From: an uncultured Oscillospiraceae bacterium
GTDB taxonomy: Bacteria > Bacillota > Clostridia > Oscillospirales > Ruminococcaceae
Length of the DNA: 5,979 nt
Assembly: GCA_958448395.1 (NCBI GenBank)
Contig: CAUDDP010000102.1
Location: forward strand, 1 to 5,979
Direction of reading: 5' to 3'
The stretch's first letter is position 1. Each line of letters begins with the position of its first letter. The notes under the pieces are model-generated. The model did no database searches and was not told where the DNA came from. It saw nothing but the letters and a program-made list of their open reading frames with translations. Below are positions 1-5,923 of the stretch, in pieces. The position numbers were made by a program, and so were the translations under genes.

Positions 1-52
1 ATTCATTATACCACTTCTTCTCTTCAATTTCAATAGATTGGTTAGAAATTAG

Positions 53-60
53 TATAAAAT
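53..60 (+). promoter_or_regulatory. possible -10 box upstream of zinc-ribbon gene
   Basis: TATAAAAT lies in the AT-rich start of the window and is the best -10-like string upstream of the first gene. The matching -35 is poor: TTCAAT at 29-34 lies 18 bases upstream and shares only three bases with TTGACA. A start from here would give a leader of about 180 bases that includes the left arm of repeat A. This is a weak call; the real promoter may lie elsewhere or outside the window. Confidence 0.25.
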
Positions 61-168
61 AACAAAACGATACAGAATACAGAAATACGGAGGAACAAGG
101 ATACAAGTTTGTACAACGTACAATGGCGGACAGCGGACACAGGCAGAGAGCGTAGCGATTCTGCCGGC
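55..168 (+). repeat. left arm of inverted repeat A (about 114 bp)
   Basis: This arm pairs in inverted orientation with 1111-1223. The outer block, 55-78, matches the reverse complement of 1200-1223 at 23 of 24 positions. The inner block, 125-168, matches the reverse complement of 1111-1154 at 42 of 44 positions. The roughly 46 bases between the blocks are diverged, though both arms share the string GGATACAA there. The two arms enclose only the zinc-ribbon gene. It could be the terminal repeat of a small non-autonomous element, or a dispersed intergenic repeat present twice by chance. No target-site duplication was found outside 55 or 1223. Confidence 0.85.
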
Positions 169-231
169 ATCGTTTGTGATTGGCAGCGGTAGAATGCATT
201 CTTGTTGAACTCACATTATTTAAAATATCAG

Positions 232-238
232 AAAGAAG
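232..238 (+). promoter_or_regulatory. ribosome binding site deciding the start at 247
   Basis: The purine-rich AAAGAAG ends eight bases before ATG 247. It is weaker than AGGAGG but well placed. The alternative TTG at 202 has no such sequence upstream, which supports the shorter protein starting directly at the zinc ribbon. Confidence 0.5.
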
Positions 239-246
239 ATGAGCGT

Positions 247-1047
247 ATGACCTGTCCATATTGCGGTGCAGAACAGATTACAGCATCCATTTACTGTGAG
301 AATTGCGGACAGCAATTGCCTGTCACTACGGCAGATGCCACCCTTACCAATTCCACAAAACATCCATTTCGCTTTTGGCTGCTGCCACTCATTGTGCTGC
401 CGGTTTTGATGATTGCTGCCATTGCCGGCATTACGTTCTATCAACAAGCCACAACAGATCCTACAACACGCAAACTGCCGGAAGGTCTTCTGACAGAACG
501 GCGAAATCAGGCAGTCCTGATCTGTGAGGATGGCAGCCGTTTTACAGAAGCAGACATGCAGACTATGACAGATTGTTTAAAAGAAACTGCAAAACAGTTG
601 CAAATGCCGGTTGGGGTGCGATTTGGAGAGACACCACGTTCGGATGCGGAAGCATCCCGGGAACAGTCCATTGCCGATTACAGTGCAGAATTTTCTACAT
701 CAGAGGACGGTGTCTGGCTGTACTTGGATTTTGCAGCCAACGTGGAGGATCCCGATATGACACAGGATTATCTGCTGACAGCTGGTGCAGCACAGCTGTA
801 TTATACCAATTCCCCTGACTGTAATCGTATCAGCGAAATTTTTGAACAAATGCAGCCTGCACTGGAAAAAGAGACGGCGGATGGCGTACAGGCAGTTACG
901 CTTTTTTGCAATGCATTATTACAATATAAAGCAGCAGGGATCCCGCCAGAATATTATGTCTACGATAGCGATACCGGACAGTATCTATATGAACAGGATG
1001 GTGAAATTGCTTGGCATACGGAAATGCCGGCTTGGTTGTCGTCTTGA
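247..1047 (+). CDS. membrane-anchored zinc-ribbon protein with TPM-like outer domain
   Basis: The gene encodes 266 residues. An upstream in-frame TTG at 202 would add 15 residues, but ATG 247 has a better ribosome binding site and puts the zinc ribbon at the very N-terminus, as is usual for this protein class. C3-x2-C6 and C17-x2-C20 form a zinc-ribbon knuckle pair. After a short polar linker, residues 43-65 are one strongly hydrophobic membrane segment. Positive residues (K38, R42) precede it, so the ribbon should be cytoplasmic and residues 68-266 outside. The outer part begins with a Val-Leu-Ile strand and the FTEADMQTM helix start, then an alternating helix/strand pattern to about residue 235. 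This resembles TPM domains (YgcG/Psb32 type), an inference from pattern only. It contains no enzyme motif I can name. The gene sits alone between the arms of repeat A. The substrate or partner is unknown; the ribbon may bind a cytoplasmic protein or nucleic acid. Confidence 0.85.
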   Translation: MTCPYCGAEQITASIYCENCGQQLPVTTADATLTNSTKHPFRFWLLPLIVLPVLMIAAIAGITFYQQATTDPTTRKLPEGLLTERRNQAVLICEDGSRFTEADMQTMTDCLKETAKQLQMPVGVRFGETPRSDAEASREQSIADYSAEFSTSEDGVWLYLDFAANVEDPDMTQDYLLTAGAAQLYYTNSPDCNRISEIFEQMQPALEKETADGVQAVTLFCNALLQYKAAGIPPEYYVYDSDTGQYLYEQDGEIAWHTEMPAWLSS

Positions 1048-1110
1048 AAGTTTTTTACGGTTATCAGTGCACACGCAAATCCATTTTTTTCGGATACCGG
1101 TCTCACCTCC

Positions 1111-1223
1111 GCCGGCAGAATCGCTACGCTGTCTGCCTGTGTTCGCTGTCCGCCCTGTTTTTGTATCCCAATTTGCAGCCGAATTACTCTAAATACCACA
1201 TTCTGCATCGTTTTGTTATTTTA
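1111..1223 (-). repeat. right arm of inverted repeat A
   Basis: This is the reverse complement partner of 55-168: 1111-1154 pairs with 125-168 (42 of 44) and 1200-1223 pairs with 55-78 (23 of 24). On its inner side, 1091-1123 is also related to 5020-5052 in inverted orientation (27 of 33). The repeat family is therefore longer than the part shared between the two arms here, and this copy is the most complete of the three. Confidence 0.85.
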
Positions 1224-1281
1224 AAGAGCGGACAGCGGTGGCTTATTTCTCAATCGGTTATCTTATCCAACTCGTTTTCTC

Positions 1282-1310
1282 TGCAAGGGGGACAGCTTGT
1301 CCCCCTTGCA
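1282..1310. repeat. perfect 13-bp palindrome with 3-base loop
   Basis: Arm 1282-1294 (TGCAAGGGGGACA) is the exact reverse complement of arm 1298-1310, leaving GCT as the loop. As RNA it would be a very stable GC-rich hairpin. Neither strand shows a T-run directly after it, so it is not a textbook intrinsic terminator, although it could still protect or stop transcripts. It lies just outside repeat B and may be part of the same dispersed element. Confidence 0.85.
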
Positions 1311-1321
1311 TACCCCTCCGC

Positions 1322-1338
1322 CAAGCTGAGCCAGCTTG
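1322..1338. repeat. short palindrome overlapping repeat B
   Basis: CAAGCTG (1322-1328) and CAGCTTG (1332-1338) are perfect 7-bp arms around the loop AGC. The right arm runs into repeat B, which starts at 1333. The copy of B at the end of the window is cut at the equivalent point, so whether this hairpin is part of the repeat cannot be decided here. Confidence 0.6.
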
Positions 1339-1389
1339 ACCGCAGTTGCCATTCGGCAGATAAAACGCTCTCATTGAACTCACGTTTCT
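1333..1389 (+). repeat. repeat B, left copy (57 bp)
   Basis: The reverse complement of this segment matches 5923-5979 at 56 of 57 positions; the single difference is T1375. The two copies enclose the protease and dehydrogenase genes and face each other in inverted orientation, with the same end (ACGTTTCT as read here) pointing inward. The match decays directly after 1389, which marks this as the real inner boundary. The outer boundary is unknown because the right copy is cut by the window edge. Confidence 0.9.
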
Positions 1390-1501
1390 AAAGTCGAGAT
1401 TCCCTTTTACTTGTTTGTGCAATTTGACAAATCCTATGCCGAAATGTTCATTTAATTTTATAGAAAGAAAATAAAATATACAAGAAGGGGGCGAATTTTT
1501 A

Positions 1502-1510
1502 TGCTATAAT
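1502..1510 (+). promoter_or_regulatory. extended -10 promoter of the protease gene
   Basis: TGCTATAAT is a perfect extended -10 (TGnTATAAT). Positions 17 to 18 bases upstream show no good -35 (AAGAAG at 1482-1487), as is usual for extended -10 promoters. Transcription would begin near 1517 and give a leader of about 60 bases. A TTGACA at 1424-1429 has no good -10 at normal spacing and is probably not used with this box. Confidence 0.65.
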
Positions 1511-1563
1511 AAAATTGCATTTTGTACAAAAAATATTAAAAAGGGAATTTTATTATTTTAAAA

Positions 1564-1569
1564 AAGGAG
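1564..1569 (+). promoter_or_regulatory. ribosome binding site of the protease gene
   Basis: AAGGAG lies eight bases before ATG 1578. It fixes the start: the in-frame TTG at 1515 lies practically at the predicted transcription start and would place 21 residues in front of an otherwise standard signal peptide. Confidence 0.85.
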
Positions 1570-1577
1570 ACACATTT

Positions 1578-4500
1578 ATGAGGCGTAAAACATTTCTTGC
1601 ATGGGGCATTGCGGCTGTACTGACCGTAGTGCAGCTGGGAAGTGTCCCCGTTTTCGCAGACAGCAGTCCGACTACGGTCGAAACGACTGTTTCTTCTGCC
1701 GATTGGATAGAAGGGGAAGCCGTTGTACTGACTGCCGGTATGCCATTATTACAGGGCGGAATTGGTTCGGATACAGAAACCGTGGTACATACCAGTACCT
1801 TTCCTTTGCATAATACAGCAGCAGACGGAATAGAAAATCTCCCTCTGCTGGGCAGTGCAGCGGCACTGCCGGAAAGCATTTCCGTTTCGCTGGTGCGTTC
1901 AGAGACAGAAACGACAGAAGAACTAATTGCCCGTCTGGAACAGCAGTCGAATGTCATTTGTGCTGAGCCGAATCGACGTATGAAAACACAGTCTCTTTCC
2001 GATCATTTGGATTCCCTTTGGGGTCTGGAAAATGTGGGACAGAATAATGGTACGCCGAATTTAGATTTGCATGTAAATGCAATAAAAGGTACACTTCGTG
2101 ACACAGATGCCGTGATTGCGGTTGTCGATACTGGCATTGACGTTACCCATCCGGATTTGCAGCCCTACCTCTGGGAAAATCCTTATGCTGCGACCGGAGA
2201 ACTGGAAGGACAGCATGGTTACGACTGTGTAAACTGGGACGATGATCCAAGTGATGATATGGGGCATGGCACCCATTGTGCCGGCATTATCACTTCCGTT
2301 CTGGAGCAGGCAGAAGCAGAGAATGTGAAAATTATGGCACTCAAGGCCTTGGATGCGGATGGTCAGAGTGGCTTTTATTCAGAAATCGCAGCTTATGAAT
2401 ATATCTACCAAGCACAACAACTGGGGGTCAATGTTGTATCCATCAATAACTCATGGGGCGGTATGATGATTGGTGGAGATGATAGCAGCGATATTATGAA
2501 TTTGATTGTCACACTGGTGGGAGAACAGGGTGCACTGTCCATTTGTGCTGCCGGAAATGAATCCTTAAACACAGACTATTTGCAGAATTATCCGAGCTGC
2601 TTAGATAACCCTTATATTATTTCTGTGGCAGCCACCAATGAAAATGGAAAGATTGCCTCCTTTTCCAACTATGGTGTGAAAACAGTGGATCTTGCGGCAC
2701 CGGGTGTGAATATTCTTTCTACTTATCATATGCCATATTTTGAACCGGATGCATTTAACGCAACAGAACGGGAAACACTGCTTGCCTATTCCAATGGCTG
2801 TTCGGAAGGTGTACCAAAATTGGTGGGTGCAACTGAACTGGTAAGCGGAACCATCAGCCAAGAGTTGGTGGCTGCATTTGGCACACCAGAGGCAGAGCAG
2901 TCGCTGACTGTATCACAGGATCGTTTCTTTGGAAGACCCGATGCAGACGAAGCAGGTTCACTTTGTTGGGAGTATACTGTACCGGAGGAGACAACAACAG
3001 GTGTTTTATATTTAGGGTTGCCCTGTACGGTAGATGCGGGGGAAACAAGAGATTTTAATTTCCGATTCCGTGTGGAAATAGATGGAACCGATTGTACTGC
3101 CAGCATAAAACAGAATACGCTGTCAGAAACAGGTGCATATGGGGAAGTGGAACAAGAAATTACGATTGTGCCGGAGCGTACTATAGGCACCGTTTATAAT
3201 TGGAACAACATTATTTCTGAGATAGATGGAGCGAATGGGAAAGCACATGCTGTTGCGATTTATCTGAGTGATTTGACTGTCGGAGGAAAGGTACAGGTGT
3301 ATCTGGATGACCTTAACATCAGTGAAGTCAACGTAGATGATGCCTATCCGAAGTATACTTACATGAACGGAACCTCTATGGCAACACCATATGTGACAGC
3401 GGCAGCTGGATTGATCGCATTGCGAACCCACGATGCAACCGCACTGGATTGGGCAACCGACTTACTCTGTGCAACCTATCCGGTAGAAGATTTGCCTGTA
3501 AAAACCAATGGTATATTGGATCTGTCACAGTGCACATCCGGTCGTCCGGCTGTATTGGATACGGAGCTGGATACGGAAACTGGACAACTGACCGTAACAG
3601 GAAGAAATTTGAGTGCAGCCAATGTTTCCTATACCACCCCTGCATGGGCAACGGTAGAGGTACTTTCTCAAACAAATACAGAGATTGTCTTTGATGTATC
3701 TGATTTTAAACGCTGCTTTCTGCAAATGACGCTGCATGATCTTGAGAATCGAAAGATTTTTGAGATCTATCAGTATTATCCGACTGGTACGATGCCGAAA
3801 TCGGTGGCATTGCTGCCAGATCAGGACATTCTTGTATGGGATCGTCAAATTTTCTGTATGGATGGTAAATTTTACGCACTGAATGGCGATGGCTGTGTTT
3901 ATGGGTTAGATTTGCAGGATGGATGGACGATTCTACATGATGGTACGTTTCCAGAGTTAGATGGCAGGACAGGAATTGGTACGGGTGTATTTGCAGCACA
4001 GGATGGTCAGATGATGGCGATTGTGATGTATGAGGGGGAAACAGATTTCTGTTATCATTGCATGCGTTATGATTTTAAAGAAGACACTTGGACAGACTGT
4101 GGGGATTTAACAGAAATATTGGATCCCAATGTGAAGGCTTCCAATGTGGCATTCGCTGCTGACGGCGGTGTATTCTGGATGATGGCAACAACATCGGAAT
4201 ATGACGAAGATGGGAATGCAGCGTTTACACTGTATCAGTATGATGCAAAGCAGAATATATTTACAGCTGTTTCTACATTGCCAGAGAGACGGGGCGGGAT
4301 ATTCTTCTATTGGATGAATGGAAAACTGGTCTTTACACAGGATGCATTTGCAAGTTGGGATGATAGTTTGTCACAATTTGCCGCATTGCCACAGCTGATC
4401 TATGATCCGGAAACAGATACCTGGACAACCTGTCCGGTTATGACACATATGCCAATGCAGAAAACCTATTATGGTGGATGGGATGGGGATTTCATTTATA

Positions 4501-5009
4501 ATGCCTATATGGATGCCAACAATCGGTACTTGGTTTACACTGCCGTGGGGGTAGAAGGGCTGGGCGATATTATATTGTATGATAGTCAGACTGGACAGTT
4601 TCTCTCAACGGATTACAGTATCTATGCACCCAGTCAGCAAGGCTTGTATCAGATGGCAGCAGATGAAGATATGCTATATTTCTTCTATGCAGATGAAACA
4701 AAGAAGACTGCGTTTACAGGTGCATTCGATATGCAGGTTTGTGCGATTTCCTTTGAAGAGCTGGCAGCAAGCAGCAAACCGGTAGAGCAGCTTGGTGATG
4801 TAGATGGGGACAACATGGTTGCAGTGGAGGATGCTGTGATGCTTCTGACCGAATATGCGAAGACCTCCGCAGCATTGGGAAGCAGCTTTACCGCAACACA
4901 GAAACGGTTGGGAGATATTGATGCCAACGGTGCCATTGGCGTGGAAGATGCGGTATCGGTTCTGACCTACTATGCCACAAAATCTGCTGGTTTAACGCCG
5001 CACTTTTAA
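1578..5009 (+). CDS. dockerin-bearing secreted subtilisin-like (S8) protease
   Basis: The gene encodes 1143 residues, far longer than a simple subtilisin. Residues 1-27 are a signal peptide (RRK, hydrophobic core, VFA before D28). A propeptide follows, with an I9-like end at about 97-137 carrying the typical AEPNR (129-133). The S8 domain runs from about 150 to 650. Its catalytic residues are D184 (VVDTGID), H230 (GHGTHC) and S600 (NGTSMATP), with N327 (AAGNES) as the oxyanion-hole residue. After LAAPGVNILSTY (372-383), where family members normally reach the serine within a few residues, about 205 residues are inserted; they end in VYLDDLNIS (574-582), typical of the last strand of carbohydrate-binding-type jelly rolls. 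Residues 656-735 look TIG-like. Residues 736-1065 look like a Kelch-type propeller, with YDFKEDTW (831-838) and YDPETDTW (942-949). Residues 1072-1143 are a type I dockerin with two calcium loops, D1074/D1076/D1078/D1085 and D1113/D1115/N1117/D1124. By family knowledge the dockerin binds a scaffoldin cohesin, so the enzyme should be cell-surface or cellulosome bound. The substrate is unknown. Confidence 0.93.
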   Translation: MRRKTFLAWGIAAVLTVVQLGSVPVFADSSPTTVETTVSSADWIEGEAVVLTAGMPLLQGGIGSDTETVVHTSTFPLHNTAADGIENLPLLGSAAALPESISVSLVRSETETTEELIARLEQQSNVICAEPNRRMKTQSLSDHLDSLWGLENVGQNNGTPNLDLHVNAIKGTLRDTDAVIAVVDTGIDVTHPDLQPYLWENPYAATGELEGQHGYDCVNWDDDPSDDMGHGTHCAGIITSVLEQAEAENVKIMALKALDADGQSGFYSEIAAYEYIYQAQQLGVNVVSINNSWGGMMIGGDDSSDIMNLIVTLVGEQGALSICAAGNESLNTDYLQNYPSCLDNPYIISVAATNENGKIASFSNYGVKTVDLAAPGVNILSTYHMPYFEPDAFNATERETLLAYSNGCSEGVPKLVGATELVSGTISQELVAAFGTPEAEQSLTVSQDRFFGRPDADEAGSLCWEYTVPEETTTGVLYLGLPCTVDAGETRDFNFRFRVEIDGTDCTASIKQNTLSETGAYGEVEQEITIVPERTIGTVYNWNNIISEIDGANGKAHAVAIYLSDLTVGGKVQVYLDDLNISEVNVDDAYPKYTYMNGTSMATPYVTAAAGLIALRTHDATALDWATDLLCATYPVEDLPVKTNGILDLSQCTSGRPAVLDTELDTETGQLTVTGRNLSAANVSYTTPAWATVEVLSQTNTEIVFDVSDFKRCFLQMTLHDLENRKIFEIYQYYPTGTMPKSVALLPDQDILVWDRQIFCMDGKFYALNGDGCVYGLDLQDGWTILHDGTFPELDGRTGIGTGVFAAQDGQMMAIVMYEGETDFCYHCMRYDFKEDTWTDCGDLTEILDPNVKASNVAFAADGGVFWMMATTSEYDEDGNAAFTLYQYDAKQNIFTAVSTLPERRGGIFFYWMNGKLVFTQDAFASWDDSLSQFAALPQLIYDPETDTWTTCPVMTHMPMQKTYYGGWDGDFIYNAYMDANNRYLVYTAVGVEGLGDIILYDSQTGQFLSTDYSIYAPSQQGLYQMAADEDMLYFFYADETKKTAFTGAFDMQVCAISFEELAASSKPVEQLGDVDGDNMVAVEDAVMLLTEYAKTSAALGSSFTATQKRLGDIDANGAIGVEDAVSVLTYYATKSAGLTPHF

Positions 5010-5019
5010 ATGCAGGAAA

Positions 5020-5076
5020 CGATTCTGCCTGCGGCGATGAGACCACTATCTGTGAGAGAAAATAGAAAAATGGATT
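5020..5076 (+). repeat. partial, diverged third copy of repeat A
   Basis: Bases 5020-5052 match the reverse complement of 1091-1123 at 27 of 33 positions without gaps. After an insertion of about 12 bases, 5066-5076 (AAAAATGGATT) matches the reverse complement of 1078-1088. The copy lies ten bases past the protease stop codon. It covers the inner flank of the right arm, not the blocks shared by the two arms around the zinc-ribbon gene. It explains much of the 164-base spacer. I saw no clear terminator or good promoter in that spacer. Confidence 0.6.
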
Positions 5077-5157
5077 CTCGTCGGCGAAGGGATGCAAAGA
5101 AGACATAAAAATATACAAATAGCAAGACAGCGTGCATTGGCACGTAAAAATAAAAAC

Positions 5158-5165
5158 AGGAAAGG
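5158..5165 (+). promoter_or_regulatory. ribosome binding site of the dehydrogenase gene
   Basis: AGGAAAGG ends eight bases before ATG 5174. It supports this start over the upstream GTG at 5132, which would add 14 residues (HWHVKIK...) unlike any dehydrogenase N-terminus. A second ATG follows directly at 5177, so the first residue could be either methionine. Confidence 0.7.
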
Positions 5166-5173
5166 TTGATGTA

Positions 5174-5923
5174 ATGATGTTATTACAAGGAAAGGTCGCT
5201 GTTGTAACGGGCGGCACAAGAGGCATTGGATTTGCTGTCGTTAAGAAGTTTCTGGAGCACGGAGCAACTGTTGTATTATTTGGTTCTCGACCGGAAACAG
5301 TAGACAAGGCGTTGCAGGCAATTCGGGCAGAACAGCCGAATGCGGCTGTTTCGGGTATGTCACCATCCTTAAAGGATGCAGCAGCCATAGCAGAAGCGAT
5401 GCAGGCAGTCAAGGAACAGTATGGACATTTGGATATTCTGGTCAATAACGCTGGCATTTCTGCACGGGGTTCCTTGTATCAATATACCCCGGAGCAGTTT
5501 GAAAGCATTATAGATTTGAATGTGAATGCTGTATTTTTCTGTGCAAAGGCAGCAGCAGCCATTATGAAAGAGCAGGGTGGCGGTGTCATTTTGAATACCA
5601 GTTCCATGGTTAGTATATATGGACAGCCGTCCGGTTGTGGTTATCCTGCTTCTAAATTTGCTGTGAATGGTTTGACGAAGTCACTTGCACGGGAGCTGGG
5701 AAAGGATCATATTCGGGTGAATGCGGTTGCTCCGGGGGTTACTAGAACAGATATGGTAGCAGCATTGCCCGAAGCAATGATAAAGCCATTATTGGCAACG
5801 ATTCCGTTGGGCAGAATGGGAGAACCAGAAGAAGTGGCAAATGCTTTCTTGTATCTGGCAAGTGATCTGGCAAGTTATGTAACAGGTGAAATCCTCTCTG
5901 TAGACGGTGCCGCTATGACCTAA
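5174..5923 (+). CDS. short-chain dehydrogenase/reductase, BaiA/FabG-like
   Basis: The gene encodes 249 residues, the normal length of a classical SDR: a cytoplasmic NAD(P)-dependent oxidoreductase with a Rossmann fold, usually tetrameric. Visible are the cofactor loop TGGTRGIG (12-19), NNAG (91-94), N116, S144 and the Y157-x3-K161 pair, so the full N-S-Y-K catalytic set is present; PG at 187-188 and the C-terminal SVDGA are also typical. From memory, the closest family I can name is bile-acid 3-alpha-hydroxysteroid dehydrogenase BaiA of Clostridium scindens: also 249 residues, Y157/K161, the same GGTRGIGFA, an FG then E-x-VD-x-AL stretch, and GYPASK. Where BaiA has acidic residues linked to NAD preference, this protein has FGSRPET (36-42), so R39 may favour NADPH. 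The substrate could be a steroid, another ketone, or 3-oxoacyl-ACP as in FabG. No other bile-acid or fatty-acid genes are nearby. It is 164 bases from the protease gene and probably transcribed on its own. Confidence 0.93.
   Translation: MMLLQGKVAVVTGGTRGIGFAVVKKFLEHGATVVLFGSRPETVDKALQAIRAEQPNAAVSGMSPSLKDAAAIAEAMQAVKEQYGHLDILVNNAGISARGSLYQYTPEQFESIIDLNVNAVFFCAKAAAAIMKEQGGGVILNTSSMVSIYGQPSGCGYPASKFAVNGLTKSLARELGKDHIRVNAVAPGVTRTDMVAALPEAMIKPLLATIPLGRMGEPEEVANAFLYLASDLASYVTGEILSVDGAAMT

Larger units (their letters stand above)
1048..1577. other. 530-base gene-free stretch rich in repeats
   Basis: No convincing gene is present on either strand; open frames here are short, lack ribosome binding sites and run across repeats. 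From left to right it contains a T-rich start with no hairpin before the T-runs, the right arm of repeat A (1111-1223, with related sequence from about 1078), a spacer with another GCGGACAGCGG string (1227-1237), the palindrome at 1282-1310, a small palindrome at 1322-1338, repeat B (1333-1389), and an AT-rich promoter region from about 1400 to 1577. I saw no riboswitch, tRNA or typical intrinsic terminator, so the end of the zinc-ribbon transcript is not located. Confidence 0.75.

Noticed and set aside
205..214. TTGAACTCAC occurs here and again at 1374-1383 inside repeat B.
   Set aside because: Only ten bases match and the flanks do not clearly extend the similarity; dozens of ten-base matches are expected by chance in a window this size.
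202..246. Upstream TTG start adding 15 residues to the zinc-ribbon protein.
   Set aside because: The added residues have no family character, the ribosome binding site favours ATG 247, and zinc ribbons of this kind normally begin at the N-terminus.
55..1223. Repeat-bounded unit as a classical insertion sequence.
   Set aside because: The enclosed gene is a zinc-ribbon membrane protein, not a transposase, and no target duplication is visible at the outer ends.
1011..1391. Open frame of 126 codons overlapping the end of the zinc-ribbon gene and the repeats.
   Set aside because: It translates repeat arms and palindromes, is rich in unlikely residues, lacks a good ribosome binding site and shows no domain.
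1424..1456. TTGACA at 1424-1429 followed by TTTAAT at 1451-1456 as a second protease promoter.
   Set aside because: The 21-base spacing is too long for a standard sigma-70-type promoter, and the extended -10 at 1502-1510 is a better candidate.
5012..5031. GCAGG...CCTGC stem after the protease stop codon as an intrinsic terminator.
   Set aside because: The stem is only five base pairs with an 11-base loop and no following T-run; it lies partly in the repeat A copy.
4888..5457. 189-codon open frame on the minus strand.
   Set aside because: It is a shadow of the dockerin end and the dehydrogenase start; both + strand genes have clear motifs in that stretch, while this frame has none.
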